Shown: positions 49,755-61,438 of the stretch, piece after piece
Position numbering within the stretch: position 1 is the stretch's first letter
Layout of the letters: every line of letters starts with the position of its first letter
Assembly: GCA_949317995.1 (NCBI GenBank)
Contig: OX439035.1
Coordinates: 3,524,181 to 3,588,180, forward strand
Reading direction: 5' to 3'
Length of the DNA stretch: 64,000 nucleotides
Source: Acholoe squamosa
Lineage: Eukaryota; Annelida; Polychaeta; Phyllodocida; Polynoidae
Program-made: the position numbers and the translations under genes
Notes under the pieces: generated by a model
What the model was told of the DNA's origin: nothing
What the model saw: the letters and a program-made list of their open reading frames with translations, nothing else
The model's database searches: none

Positions 49755-50506
49755 GTCAGTTAGCTTTATTAATATTACTGTAAATCTGTGTGTACAGAAC
49801 CCCCCTCACATATAGAATGCACCTCACATATGGGATGCAGATGATGTAAATCAGGTGTGTTAGCTGCGTCTTATACATGAGGACTATGGTACTTAAATTG
49901 TGGTTAAAGTTTCCTGTATAGTCCTGGAATGAAAATGCAAACTTTTCCATTTCTTTCTTTTTTTTTATAAATAGCCGCATGTCCTGATTACACTTAAATG
50001 TTTGGCAACTAATCTTGAAGTCATCATCTGGAGTCATTTTTTGTTGAGATTCTAATAATCAAGCTCTCAATAGCATCTAAAAGTTGCCTAATTGATGAAG
50101 AAGAAGGTTCATAACAAAGAGGTGAAAAATGGGTGGAACATTGGTTGCTAATCATCTTGCATGTTTCCTGAGATATTCCAATCTGATGAGGCTCTTTGTA
50201 GCAAATAGGAACATGTTTAGTCCCATTCACATCCTACAAGAATCATATTCTGATATATTGGAATAAATTTGTGAGAAGGGATTCAAAAGAAACAAATTCT
50301 TGAGATTCTACCCTTTCTTTCAATGTCTCTAGTTTAAACAAATCACTAATAATCAGTATAGAATTAAATCTCCTCAGGGTTGTTATTTTTCCCGCTCTAT
50401 TAGCGTTGGAGTATGTTAAAAACAAGGACGATGTAGAGATGGAGAAAACCCAATCTTTTGCATTACATCATAAATAGTGAATACTTTCTGTAATTGTTTA
50501 TTACAG

Positions 50507-50620
50507 AGGATATTGATGAGTGTGCCTCAAGCCCGTGTGGAATTGGAGGAACCTGCATGGATGAGGTCAATATGTATAGCTGCACATGTCCCGATGGATT
50601 TACGGGAAACCAATGTCAGG
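50507..50620 (+). CDS. cbEGF exon B18 (E-type)
   Basis: EDIDEC start. The twin of B16, with one silent change (ACG for ACA in GFTGN). Confidence 0.8.
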
Positions 50621-51370
50621 GTCAGTGAGCTTCATTTATATTACTGTAAATCTGTGTGTACAGAACGCCCCTCACATATAGAATGCACCTCACATATGGG
50701 ATGCAGATGATGTAGATCAGGTGTGTTAGCTGCGTCTTATACATGAGGACTATGGTACTTAAATCGTTGTTAAAGTTTCCTGTATAGTCCTGGAATGAAA
50801 ATGCAAACTTTTTTTTTCTTTTTTTTTTTTATAAATAGCCGCATGTCCTGATTACACTTAAATGTTTGGCAACTAATCTTGAAGTCATCATCTGGAGCCA
50901 TTTTTTGTTGAGATTCTAATAATCAAGCTCTCAATAGTATCTAAAAGTTGCCTAGTCGAAGAAGAAGAAGGTTCATAACAAAGGGGTGAAAAATGGATGG
51001 AACATTGGTTGCTAATCATCTTGCATGTTTTCGGAGATATTCCAATCTGATGAGGCTCTTTGTAACAAATAGGAACATGTTTAGTCCCATTCACATCCTA
51101 CAAGAATCATATTCTGATATATTGGAATAAATTTGAAAGAAGGGATTCAAAAGAAACAAATTCTTGAGATTCTACCCTTTCTTTCAATATCTCTAGTTTA
51201 AACAAATCGCTAATAATCAGTATAGAATTAAATCTCCTCAGGGTTGTTATTTTTCTCGCTCTATTACAGTTGGAGTATGTTAAAAACAAGGCCGATGTAG
51301 AGATGGAGAAAACCCAATCTTTTGCATTGCATCATAAATAGTGAATACTTTCTGTAATTGTTTATTACAG

Positions 51371-51484
51371 AGGATATTGATGAGTGTGCCTCAAGCCCAT
51401 GTGGAATTGGAGGAACCTGCATGGATGAGGTCAATATGTATAGCTGCACATGTCCCGATGGATTTACAGGAAACCAATGTCAGG
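51371..51484 (+). CDS. cbEGF exon B19 (E-type)
   Basis: EDIDEC start, with CCA before Cys 2, a codon otherwise common in V-type exons. Confidence 0.8.
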
Positions 51485-52228
51485 GTCAGTGAGCTTCATT
51501 TATATTACTGTAAATCTGTGTGTACAGAACCGCCCTCACATATAGAATGCACCTCACGTATGGGATGCAGATGATGTAAATCAGGTGTGTTAGCTGTGTC
51601 TTATACATGAGGACTATGGTACTTAAATCGTTGTTAAAGTTTCCTGTATAGTCCTGGAATGAAGATGCAAACTTTTTCATTTCTTTTTTTTTTTATAAAT
51701 ACCTGCATGTCCTGATTACACTTAAATGTTTGGCAACTAATCTTGAAGTCATCATATGGAGCCATTTTTTGTTGAGATTCTAATAATCAAGCTCTCAATA
51801 GCATCTAAAAGTTGCCTAGTCGATGAAGAAGAAGGTTCATAACAAAGGGGTGAAAAATGGATGGAACATTGGTTGCTAATCATCTTGCATGTTTTCGGAG
51901 ATATTCCAATCTGATGAGGCTCTTTGTAGTGAATAGGAAAATGTTTTGTCCCATTCACATCCTACAAGAATCATATTCTGATATATTGGAATAAATTTGA
52001 AAGAAGGGATTCAAAAGAAACAAATTCTTGAGATTCTACCCTTTCTTTCAATATCTCTAGTTTAAACAAATCACTAATAATCAGTATAGAATTAAATCTG
52101 CTCAGGGTTGTTATTTTTCTATTAGAGTTGGAGTATGTTAAAAACAAGGCCGATGTAGAGACGGAGAAAACACAATCTTTTGCATTACATCATAGATAGT
52201 GAATACTTTCTGTAATTCCTTATTACAG

Positions 52229-52342
52229 TGGATATTGATGAGTGTGCCTCAAGCCCATGTGGAATTGGAGGAACCTGCATGGATGAGGTCAATATGTATA
52301 GCTGCACATGTCCCGATGGATTTACAGGAAACCAATGTCAGG
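52229..52342 (+). CDS. cbEGF exon B20 (V-type)
   Basis: VDIDEC start. The acceptor tract reads attccttattacag, slightly different from the other V-type units. Confidence 0.8.
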
Positions 52343-53093
52343 GTCAGTTAGCTTTATTAATATTGCTGTAAATCTGTGTGTACAGAACCCTCTCACATAT
52401 AGAATGCACCTCACATATGGGATGCAGATGATGTAAATCAGGTGTGTTAGCTGCGTCTTATACATGAGGACTATGGTACTTAAATTGTGGTTAAAGTTTC
52501 CTGTATAGTCCTGGAATGAAAATGCAAACTTTTCCATTTCTTTTTTTTTTTTTATAAACAGCCGCATGTCCTGATTACACTTAAATGTTTGGCAACTAAT
52601 CTTGAAGTCATCATCTGGAGTCATTTTTTGTTGAGATTCTAATAATCAAGCTCTCAATAGCATCTAAAAGTTGCCTAATTGATGAAGAAGAAGGTTCATA
52701 ACAAAGAGGTGAAAAATGGGTGGAACATTGGTTGCTAATTTTCTTGCATGTTTTCGGAGATATTCCAATCTGATGAGGCTCTTTGTAGCAAATAGGAACA
52801 TGTTTAGTCCCATTCACATCCTACAAGAATCATATTCTGATATATTGGAATAAATTTGTAAGAAGGGATTCAAAAGAAACAAATTCTTGAGATTCTACCC
52901 TTTCTTTCAATGTCTCTAGTTTAAACAAATCACTAATAATCAGTATAGAATTAAATCTCCTCAGGGTTGTTATTTTTCCCGCTCTATTAGCGTTGGAGTA
53001 TGTTAAAAACAAGGACGATGTAGAGATGGAGAAAACCCAATCTTTTGCATTACATCATAAATAGTGAATACTTTCTGTAATTGTTTATTACAG

Positions 53094-53207
53094 AGGATAT
53101 TGATGAGTGTGCCTCAAGCCCATGTGGAATTGGAGGAACCTGCATGGATGAGGTCAATATGTATAGCTGCACATGTCCCAATGGATTTACAGGAAACCAA
53201 TGTCAGG
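53094..53207 (+). CDS. cbEGF exon B21 (E-type)
   Basis: EDIDEC start. It reads CPNGFTG, with Asn replacing the Asp after Cys 5, shared only with B23. Confidence 0.8.
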
Positions 53208-53957
53208 GTCAGTGAGCTTAATTTATATTACTGTAAATCTGTGTGTACAGAACGCCCCTCACATATAGAATGCACCTCACATATGGGATGCAGATGATGT
53301 AGATCAGGTGTGTTAGCTGCGTCTTATACATGAGGACTATGGTACTTAAATCGTTGTTAAAGTTTCCTGTATAGTCCTGGAATGAAAATGCAAACTTTTT
53401 TTTTCTTTTTTTTTTTTATAAATAGCCGCATGTCCTGATTACACTTAAATGTTTGGCAACTAATCTTGAAGTCATCATCTGGAGCCATTTTTTGTTGAGA
53501 TTCTAATAATCAAGCTCTCAATAGTATCTAAAAGTTGCCTAGTCGATGAAGAAGAAGGTTCATAACAAAGGGGTGAAAAATCGATGGAACATTGGTTGCT
53601 AATCATCTTGCATGTTTTCGGAGATATTCCAATCTGATGAGGCTCTTTGTAACAAATAGGAACATGTTTAGTCCCATTCACATCCTACAAGAATCATATT
53701 CTGATATATTGGAATAAATTTGAAAGAAGGGATTCAAAAGAAACAAATTCTTGAGATTCTACCCCTTCTTTCAATGTCTCTAGTTTAAACAAATCACTAA
53801 TAATCAGTATAGAATTAAATCTCCTCAGGGTTGTTATTTTTCTCACTCTATTAGAGTTGGAGTATGTTAAAAACAGGGCCGATGTAGAGATGGAGAAAAC
53901 CCAATCTTTTGCATTACATCATAAATAGTGTATACTTTCTGTAATTGTTTATTACAG

Positions 53958-54071
53958 AGGATATTGATGAGTGTGCCTCAAGCCCGTGTGGAATTGGAGG
54001 AACCTGCATGGATGAGGTCAATATGTATAGCTGCACATGTCCCGATGGATTTACAGGAAACCAATGTCAGG
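53958..54071 (+). CDS. cbEGF exon B22 (E-type)
   Basis: EDIDEC start and standard module. The downstream intron resembles that after B8. Confidence 0.8.
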
Positions 54072-54820
54072 GTCAGTGAGCTTCATTTATATTACAGTAA
54101 ATCTGTGTGTACAGAACCCCCCTCACATATAGAATGCACCTCACGTATGGGATGCAGATGATGTAAATCAGGTGTGTTAGCTGTGTCTTCTACATGAGGA
54201 CTATGGTACTTAAATTGTGGTTAAAGTTTCCTGTATAGTCCTGGAATGAAAATGCAAACTTTTTCATTTTTTTTTTTTTTATAAATAGCCGCATGTCCTG
54301 ATTACACTTAAATGTTTGGCAACTAATCTTGAAGTCATCATATGGAGCCATTTTTTGTTGAGATTCTAATAATTAAGCTCTCAATAGCATCTAAAAGTTG
54401 CCTAATTGATGGAGAAGAAGGTTCATAACAAAGGGGTGAAAAATGGGTGGAACATTGGTTGCTAATCATCTTGCATGTTTCCTGAGATATTCCAATCTGA
54501 TGAGGCTCTTTGTAGCAAATAGGAACATGTTTAGTCCCATTCACATCCTACAAGAATCATATTCTGATATATTGGAATAAATTTGAAAGAAGGGATTCAA
54601 AAGAAACAAATTCTTGAGATTCTACCCTTTCTTTCAATGTCTCTAGTTTAAACAAATCACTAATAATCAGTATAGAATTAAATCTCCTCAGGGTTGTTAT
54701 TTTTCCCGCTCTATTAGCGTTGGAGTATGTTAAAAACAAGGACGATGTAGAGATGGAGAAAACCCAATCTTTTGCATTACATCATAAATAGTGAATACTT
54801 TCTGTAATTGTTTATTACAG

Positions 54821-54934
54821 AGGATATTGATGAGTGTGCCTCAAGCCCGTGTGGAATTGGAGGAACCTGCATGGATGAGGTCAATATGTATAGCTGCACA
54901 TGTCCCAATGGATTTACAGGAAACCAATGTCAGG
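54821..54934 (+). CDS. cbEGF exon B23 (E-type), last EGF exon
   Basis: EDIDEC start and CPNGFTG. The last unit: the repeat similarity fades downstream, from about 55130 to 55480, with more differences than between any two inner units, as expected for the edge of a conversion tract. Confidence 0.8.
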
Positions 54935-55568
54935 GTCAGTGAGCTTAATTTATATTACTGTAAATCTGTGTGTACAGAATGCCCCTCACATATAGAATGC
55001 ACCTCACATATGGGATGCAGATGATGTAAATCAGGTGTGTTAGCTGTGTCTTATACATGAGGACTATGGTACTTAAATTGTGGTTAAAGTTTCCTGTATA
55101 GTCCTGGAATGAAAATGCATACCTTTTCATTTGTCTTTTTTTATAAATAGCCTGATGTGCTGATTACACTTAAATGTTTGGCAACTAATCTTTAAGTCAT
55201 CATCTTGAGCCATTTTTGTTGATATTCTAATAATCAAGCTCTCAATAGCGTCTAAAAGTTGCCTAGTTGATGTAGAAAAAGGTTAATAACAATGGGGTAA
55301 AAAATGGGTAGAACATGTTTTTGGAGATATTCCAATCTAATCAGGCTCTTTATAGCAAATAGGAACATGTTTTGTCCCGTTCACATCCTACAAGAATCGT
55401 ATTCTGATATATTGGAATAAATATGAAAGAAGGGATTCAAAAGAAACAAATTCTTGAGATTCTACCCTTTCATGAGCCATCAAGTCAATAATAAGGATTC
55501 AATAGATTTATTGTTGATGCTTCTGGTTGCAAGCTGTTACTGATATGAGTCTGGAATTTCATTTGCAG
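54935..55568. other. Intron from B23 to the mucin-like exon
   Basis: The first 550 bp are a diverged copy of the array intron. The last 90 bp are unique and end with the acceptor catttgcag. No other gene is seen. Confidence 0.7.
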
Positions 55569-56159
55569 ATGAAATCACCACAACTACCATGAAAACCACA
55601 ACAACTACCCCGACAACCACAACAAGCACCCCGACAACCACAACAACCACCAAGACAACCACAGCAACCACCCAGACAAGCACGACAACTACCACAACAA
55701 CCACCCCGACAACTACAACAACCACCCCAACAACCATAACAACCACCCCGGAAACCACAACTACAACCCTGACAACAACAACTACCCCAACAACCACAAC
55801 AACTACCCCAACAACCACAACAACTACCCCAACAACAACAACCACCCCGACAACAACAACCACTCCAACCACAACAACCACCCCGACCACCACAACAACC
55901 ACCCCAATGACAACCACAACAACCACCCTGGCAACCATAATACCTAACCCGACAACAACAACAACCCCAACAACCACAACCACCCCAAAAACAACAACCA
56001 CCCCAACAACCACAACAACCACCCCAATGACAACCACAACAACCCCATCAACCACCCAAATAACCACAACAACCTCCCTAGCAATGAAAATAACCACCCT
56101 GGCAACCACTTCTACAAAGCCAACAACCACCAATACCACAACAGCCACAACAACCCGAG
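55569..56159 (+). CDS. Thr/Pro-rich mucin-like exon
   Basis: A 591-bp phase 1-1 exon (acceptor catttgcag, donor G|gtaggt) coding for 197 residues, nearly all Thr with regular Pro (TTTTTPTTTT-like blocks) and scattered Met, Lys, Ile and Ala. Such stretches are typical O-glycosylated stalks in secreted or membrane mucins. It is built from ACAACC/ACAACA repeats, so length polymorphism is likely. The long Val-rich frame on the other strand is a by-product of the repeat. Confidence 0.75.
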
Positions 56160-56310
56160 GTAGGTATTGAACATTAAATGGAGTAGATAACATATACAGG
56201 TAGATGGAACAGTCTCATTTTCAGGTGTCAGAAACAGAACCGGCATGATAAATCAAAGTATTAAAATGAATTTTGTACTGAATGCATACAATACTACTTT
56301 TCACCCACAG

Positions 56311-56378
56311 AATTCAAAGTTAAGTGTGTTTTGTCATACCATGAACCTACGAATCCACATAAACTAATTGCACCCTGA
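56311..56378 (+). CDS. Possible last exon
   Basis: The acceptor tcacccacag precedes a frame that, in phase 1, reads EFKVKCVLSYHEPTNP and stops at TGA (56376-56378) after 22 codons. This closes the gene at an exact codon count. There is no membrane anchor. The exon could be wrong if the real 3' end lies further on. Confidence 0.35.
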
Positions 56379-56640
56379 CAACAACATCAACTACCCGACA
56401 ACCACAACAACAACAACCACCCTGACAACCACAACAACAACCACAACAACCACCCCAATGACAATGGGGGTGAGTGCTAGGGGGGGGCTTGGAGATAGGG
56501 GGTGCTATGGGTTGGGTGGGCAAGGGCCCTTCACCGTATTTTATGGAGGCCCAGGGGCAGATACTAACTATTTTAACCAAGGGCCACCCGGGCCCGTAGC
56601 TCCAGATTTCTACGGGCCAGCAGATAATTCTGTGGACCAA
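56379..56640. repeat. Degenerate ACAACC-type repeat and G-rich tract
   Basis: About 56380-56460 repeats the ACAACCACC theme of the mucin exon but without a usable acceptor in frame. It is followed by a G-rich stretch. It may be a decayed second mucin exon. Nothing else is supported. Confidence 0.4.
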
Positions 56641-57476
56641 GATATATATTATTCATATATGAATTACATCAAACCCTAATCAGAATGTTCAAATTCCCTG
56701 AAATCTTATCTTTCCAACGATATATAACATGACTATAATACTGGGTGATTATTTTTCCAAAACTTTCCTCACCACTAAGATCACTGTGATCTTAGTGAAA
56801 GAAATGCATAGTGGTTTCACCAGGGTACAAGAGCACTTACAGGGAACACTCCTGACTGAAAGAGTGAATAGCCTGCTGCATACATAAAGAGGGGAGGGAG
56901 GATGTTTGAGGGCTCTGCTGATGTTGCAATCCCAGGATCTTTTGAATTAACCTCCAGAGGCCTATAATTGTTGGCATGGGTATAATGGGCTTTCCGCTTT
57001 CCAGCCATAAAAGTACCTTTTCTTTACAGCTCTCTTAAAAGCCTCTTTGGACTTTGCCTGCTGGGTGGCAAGGTCAAGGGAGTCCCAGAGTTTCATACCC
57101 CTATACATGGGTGATTTAGAGTACATTTTAGTTCGGTGTCTTCTAGGGGGGAAGGAGAATTTGAGACTGGCTCTTGTAATCCTAGCCCTTATGCAGGGGG
57201 GGGGAGCTTTTTGGATTTTCTCAACATCATACTGCAGAGCAGCTCCTTTCTTCTGTCCAACAGTTTTGGGACCTCAGTCTTGGCATGTAAATGATGAGTG
57301 GAAACATCTTGGATTTTGGCTTTTAAGCAGATCCTAAGGGCCTGGTTTTGGACGGTCTGGAGCTGCTTTGTAGCATTCCTCCTAGTGGAGTCAGACAAGT
57401 GTAATGGTTTTAGTCTTACGGACCTGGTGGCTCGGGCCTTACTATTCGGGAAAGAAGGAGTAAGATGGTGATTCAA
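56640..57476 (-). mobile_element. LINE fragment, 3' end of ORF2
   Basis: The minus-strand frame from 57476 reads LQTVQNQALRICLKA, LHAKTEVPKLLDRRKELLC and, after a shift at a G run near 57200, RARITRASLKFSFPPRRHRT, MYRGMKLWDSLDLA and AFKRAVKKRYFYG. This is the typical C-terminal tail of a jockey/CR1-group ORF2. It differs from the 25-34 kb LINE, so it is another family. The upstream part is cut off where the next retroelement begins. Confidence 0.65.
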
Positions 57477-57479
57477 GTG

Positions 57480-59285
57480 TATGCCAACGGATAGTTTATT
57501 ATATACACACTCACGGCTACCCGGTAGTTGGTGATAGGGCAGCTATTAGCTATTAGAAAATGGTCTTACATGATCGGAGGCCAGAAGGGCCTCTGACGTA
57601 GCAGCTGAGCCCTGGTCTTTATATAAGAACCTAGGTGTTCGCCGTCAGATGTCCCCACAGACCCGGATCGGTGCTGCCACCTATCCGGAACCTGAGGAAC
57701 ATCCGACGATTCGACTCACCCGCCACGCCAGACGGTACCCAACGCTATGGTTATGTATAAACGTACCTCTACACCACTCCCCCAGACATTTAGGAAGGAG
57801 TTATAACTATTGTATTATTATAGGGATAACATTACGATATGTCAGGTACATGTCATGTCATCATTACGATAAACGAGGTACAACCATAGATATAATGTTA
57901 ACATTATGTATAGTATCATTCAAATGTCAATTTCATATATGTGATAGTATTTATAGTTACAGTATAACAACCCGAATGTTAAAGTACAATGCAAATATGT
58001 TGAAAGAGTAACAGTTATGTGTAACGGAACTGTTAATTAACATTTTATACCACATAGTAACAATCTATATTTACGGTATAAGTATCAGGATAAGTATTAT
58101 AATTTGCATATGTGTGAAGATAACAGTTATATGTAACGAAACTGTATTGAATAAATCACATAATAACATCCTAATAGGTTTGTAATTATTAATATCACAA
58201 ATGATTATGTAGTCTTGAGAAAGACTTTTAAAGTGACTATACTATCTAATGACATTTTTATATGATATGACCAACAAATCTGTTAAAGGTTCGTGAGTTT
58301 AGAAATGGAACCGTTATGAATTATACACTTGAAAAGAAAAAGATTTTTAGTAGAATATGACACCATCATGTACCAAATAACCATTATAGCACCAGATAAT
58401 TATATTTATACAAGAATATGTCTCGCAGGACAGTTAAGATAATCTGGTGAATATACACTATGAAGTTACCGGATCATGTTAAGTAATATGAATAGTAACA
58501 AGAGATCCGTATTGATATGAACCCGTATGAAAATATATAATAGTCTATCATCATAGTGTAACTATGCACATAGAAATAATATTAGCAAAAATAGTTATAT
58601 ATTATATACATGACAATATTAAATGCTGGTGAAGTCTTGCGCTGCAGTCTGCCGAATGCCAGGTAGTAGTTAAGGTGGTCAGCTAACCACGGGATGGACA
58701 TGCTAAAGTCTTTTTATGATCCAAGGTAATATATATAAACACGGGAGTTGAATTAGGGGCAGCTACCCACAATCCTCTAGAAGTGCTATTGTTCATAGGT
58801 AAATCCGAATGGTGTAGAATAACAGTCCGGTAGTCAACAGGTACAAGCGTAATCCTTTTAGATGTGGTTGACATAGTGTAAGTCCAAAACGGGTTGATCC
58901 GGAAGTAATATAGTAGTGTAGAGTAATCCATTCGGAACATTAGTAGAGAATCGTATAAGTCCATCCTATATAGTGGTCAGCAACGGGTAATAGCAGCAGT
59001 CAGGAGAAGTCAGGTACCAGCATCCGGATACGAATAGCAGCAGCAAATCTACTATCGGATTTTTTATAAGTGTAGATCCTAATCCGAATAGACTATTCAG
59101 GATATAATAAAAGTTATATGTCCTGAATTACACAGTTAACTGGTTATAAAAGAACCCGGAACACATAGAATAATAAGTGTTCATTTTCTTTTTAAGACAT
59201 TTGCAGATATATATTTTCTGCAATAGCTAAATCTGGTTATCATGGGAGAGAGAAAGAAAATATAGTAGAATAACCCGGAACACAC
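57480..59285. other. Non-coding 3' part of the gag-like fossil
   Basis: A GC-rich 300 bp (57480-57800) and then AT-rich sequence with many tatat/cataatg steps. acccggaacaca occurs twice (about 59153 and 59273). No gene is seen. It may include an LTR, but the partner copy is outside the window. Confidence 0.4.
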
Positions 59286-61438
59286 TTAAGTAGACTTCTT
59301 AGTGTGCTTCTTCCTAAGAAGATCTAGAGCCGACTCGGGAGTGCCATCCCACTCGTCGATATCGACTCCGAATACCCTCATAAACTTGGTGTTTAGATTC
59401 GTATTCCGGGTAATCTCTTCTTTTACACGTTTCTCTAGAACATGTATGTCCATGGCTGCCTGTTCCTTGGCAGCTGCGGCTTCCTCCTCCCGAGCTTTGA
59501 CCTCGTCTCGGATAAGAGTCTCGAGGCGCTCCTTTTCGACATCGACCACCTCCTTCATGCACAACAGGGTATCGTTTAGGAGACCCTGATGGAATTCGGT
59601 CGCTCTGTCGCGAACACACTTCTCCCAGTGGGTGTAGATGGCCTTCTGGACATCTGCTTCCCCCTGGCGAGACTTCTCGAACCAAATCTCTGCGTTACCG
59701 GTCTTGATGGTAATCGCATCCTTTGGTTTCACAGGTGGTGCAACAACCTTGGGGGGTGTCGACACTGCCTGAGGGCCACTTCCGGATGTAGGGCTTCCGG
59801 ACACTCCTGCTGTTGGGAGACAGTAGGTGGGTGGTGGGTTCTGCTTCATCCCCATCTGCATGTACAGTTGTACCTGCTCTGGGGTGAAATTTACCGGCAG
59901 GGCGGCTGCAGCAGTTGCAGATCCGGCAGCAGCAGGTGCTGAGGTCTTCTTAGGAACAAGCCGACCTCCTTTACCTACGACCAAGGTCTGGCTCTCAGGT
60001 CCAGGTCCCTGGGTCATAGACGGAAAGTTACGGGTGTTAACTTTCCCCGGCTTGGATACAGCACCTGCGTATCCTGCAGGTTCGGGTCTCTTGAAGACAG
60101 GAGTACCCTGGGCCTGCTCGTGTGGGTGACGTGCCAGGGGGGATCTGGAACGATCCTCTACCCTGGCCTTGGGAACAGTGGTGGACTGACCATTGCCGTT
60201 ACCACCACGGTTCTGGTCCCTTCTGACTCTCTCACGAGCTCTCTTTCCCTCCTTTCCGGATTCCTCGCACTTCTGCCAGAGAGACTCATGCATGTCTAGT
60301 TTACCCTTGCCAGGAGTCAAGACGATCTTGGCGCGGAGTTTTGAATCCTTGGTCTTCGGAACTTCACAGAGGACTTGGTCCCCTGGTCGGATCTTTGACC
60401 AAGTATCCTCACTCAGGCTATCAAACTCCTTCATGAGTTCCTGATGAAGCTCCATAATGCGCTAAGGAGCTCCATCTAACCCCTCTGCGTGGCACTTCTT
60501 CTGGTGTCTAGCCAGATCACTACGTCGGTTGTACTGTACCTTCGTAGTACACTTCTTCCTCTTCTTACCATAACTCGGATCACAAATGTAAACCGGGTGA
60601 TGGTGGAAGTGGGCCTCTACGAGATGCCTCTGGAACCGGGCTGAAGTGCTCCAGGTCCGGACCGAAACATCACTAGCATCCTGGCAGATGGAGAAGGGAC
60701 AGGACTTTTGATCGTCACCGTACCACTTCTCAAGTGCCCAACGCAGCTTACGCCTCTGGGTATAGGTATAATACCCTTCGGTATGGTTAAGCATAAGCCA
60801 CATCTTTCGATAGGCCTTGCTCGGATTGGGATCTTCGTCCGAGAGACGCATCCAATCCTCATCATCTGACTCGTTGTTCTTATTCACTGTATCCGGGCAG
60901 GCGTACAGTGTCGAACCATTTTTCTTTACTCCGTACGCACAGTCGGAGAAACACGTTGGGATCCGGGTTTTGAATCCAGATTTGGCGTTAGCCTCGGTCT
61001 GAGTGGATGAAGTTGCCTTCTCATCATACTCCACCGAGGACTCGTGTACCGATTCCTCGTCTGAGGAAACAACCTCCATGGCAGTACTACCAGTGGCTGA
61101 GGTGCTGGCTTGCGGGTCGGCTCTAGCAGAATCTAGAAGATTCTTGAGCTTCCGAGCAGCAGACCTCCTGTTCTTGCTTACCTTCCAGTCTTCCGGATCC
61201 TTGGTTCCAGACTCAATGGAGGTTGATGCTTCTACCGGACTTGATTCGGTAGTACTGCCGGTGGCTGTTCCAGAACCGGCTGTGCTCCTAGCGCCTAGTT
61301 TCAGATCCGGGATTGGAGGTGCGGGTACCTCCGCTTCCCTTCTCGCTTTCTCCAGGGCTTCCTGTTCTGCAGTCAGGCGACGGACGAGAACCGTCCGAAG
61401 GGCTGCACTTCTGTCCATTCCTGTTAGAGACTTATTTT

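Larger units (their letters stand above)
36110..55130 (+). repeat. Tandem array of about 20 units of 0.86 kb, each with one B exon
   Basis: Exon-to-exon distances are 857-867 bp throughout, except where the 2.15-kb element at 41396-43544 intervenes. Introns and exons are almost equally similar between units, so the array is young or kept alike by conversion. Two unit types exist. V-type has gatagtg...attgcttattacag|TGGATATT, with the split codon Val. E-type has aatagtg...attgtttattacag|AGGATATT, with the split codon Glu. Every intron also holds, on the minus strand, a decayed reading frame ending in an A-rich tail. Confidence 0.9.
2483..56378 (+). other. Whole gene: multi-EGF secreted protein with Thr-rich tail
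   Basis: Exon order is signal peptide, C1, A1, A2, B1, C2, A3, A4, B2, C3, A5, A6, B3 to B23, mucin-like exon and a possible last exon. Every internal exon is a multiple of three and is flanked by phase-1 introns, the classical exon-shuffling class. The 79-nt first exon, 32 EGF exons, 591-nt mucin exon and 68-nt last exon sum to 4503 nt with an open frame. Each EGF module has six Cys. Type B fits the calcium-binding EGF pattern (D-I-D-E-C at the start, C-x-D-x4-Y-x-C-x-C in the middle, which is also the Asp/Asn hydroxylation consensus). Such proteins act outside the cell as rod-like, Ca-stiffened adhesion or matrix molecules. That role is inferred from the family, and no transmembrane segment was found in this window. 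Which exons are used together in a transcript is not visible. Confidence 0.8.

Noticed and set aside
36110-55130. CRISPR-like or satellite array
   Set aside because: The unit is 0.86 kb, contains an exon with intact splice sites and an open frame, and has no spacer pattern.
55537-56193. 218-codon Val-rich frame on the minus strand
   Set aside because: It is the reverse of the Thr-rich exon. The repeat ACAACC gives open frames on both strands, and splice signals and phase support the + strand only.
56460-56680. Gly/Pro-rich + frame (GGPGADTNYFNQGPPGP)
   Set aside because: No splice acceptor in phase and no family recognised. The composition suggests a simple G-rich tract followed by chance coding.
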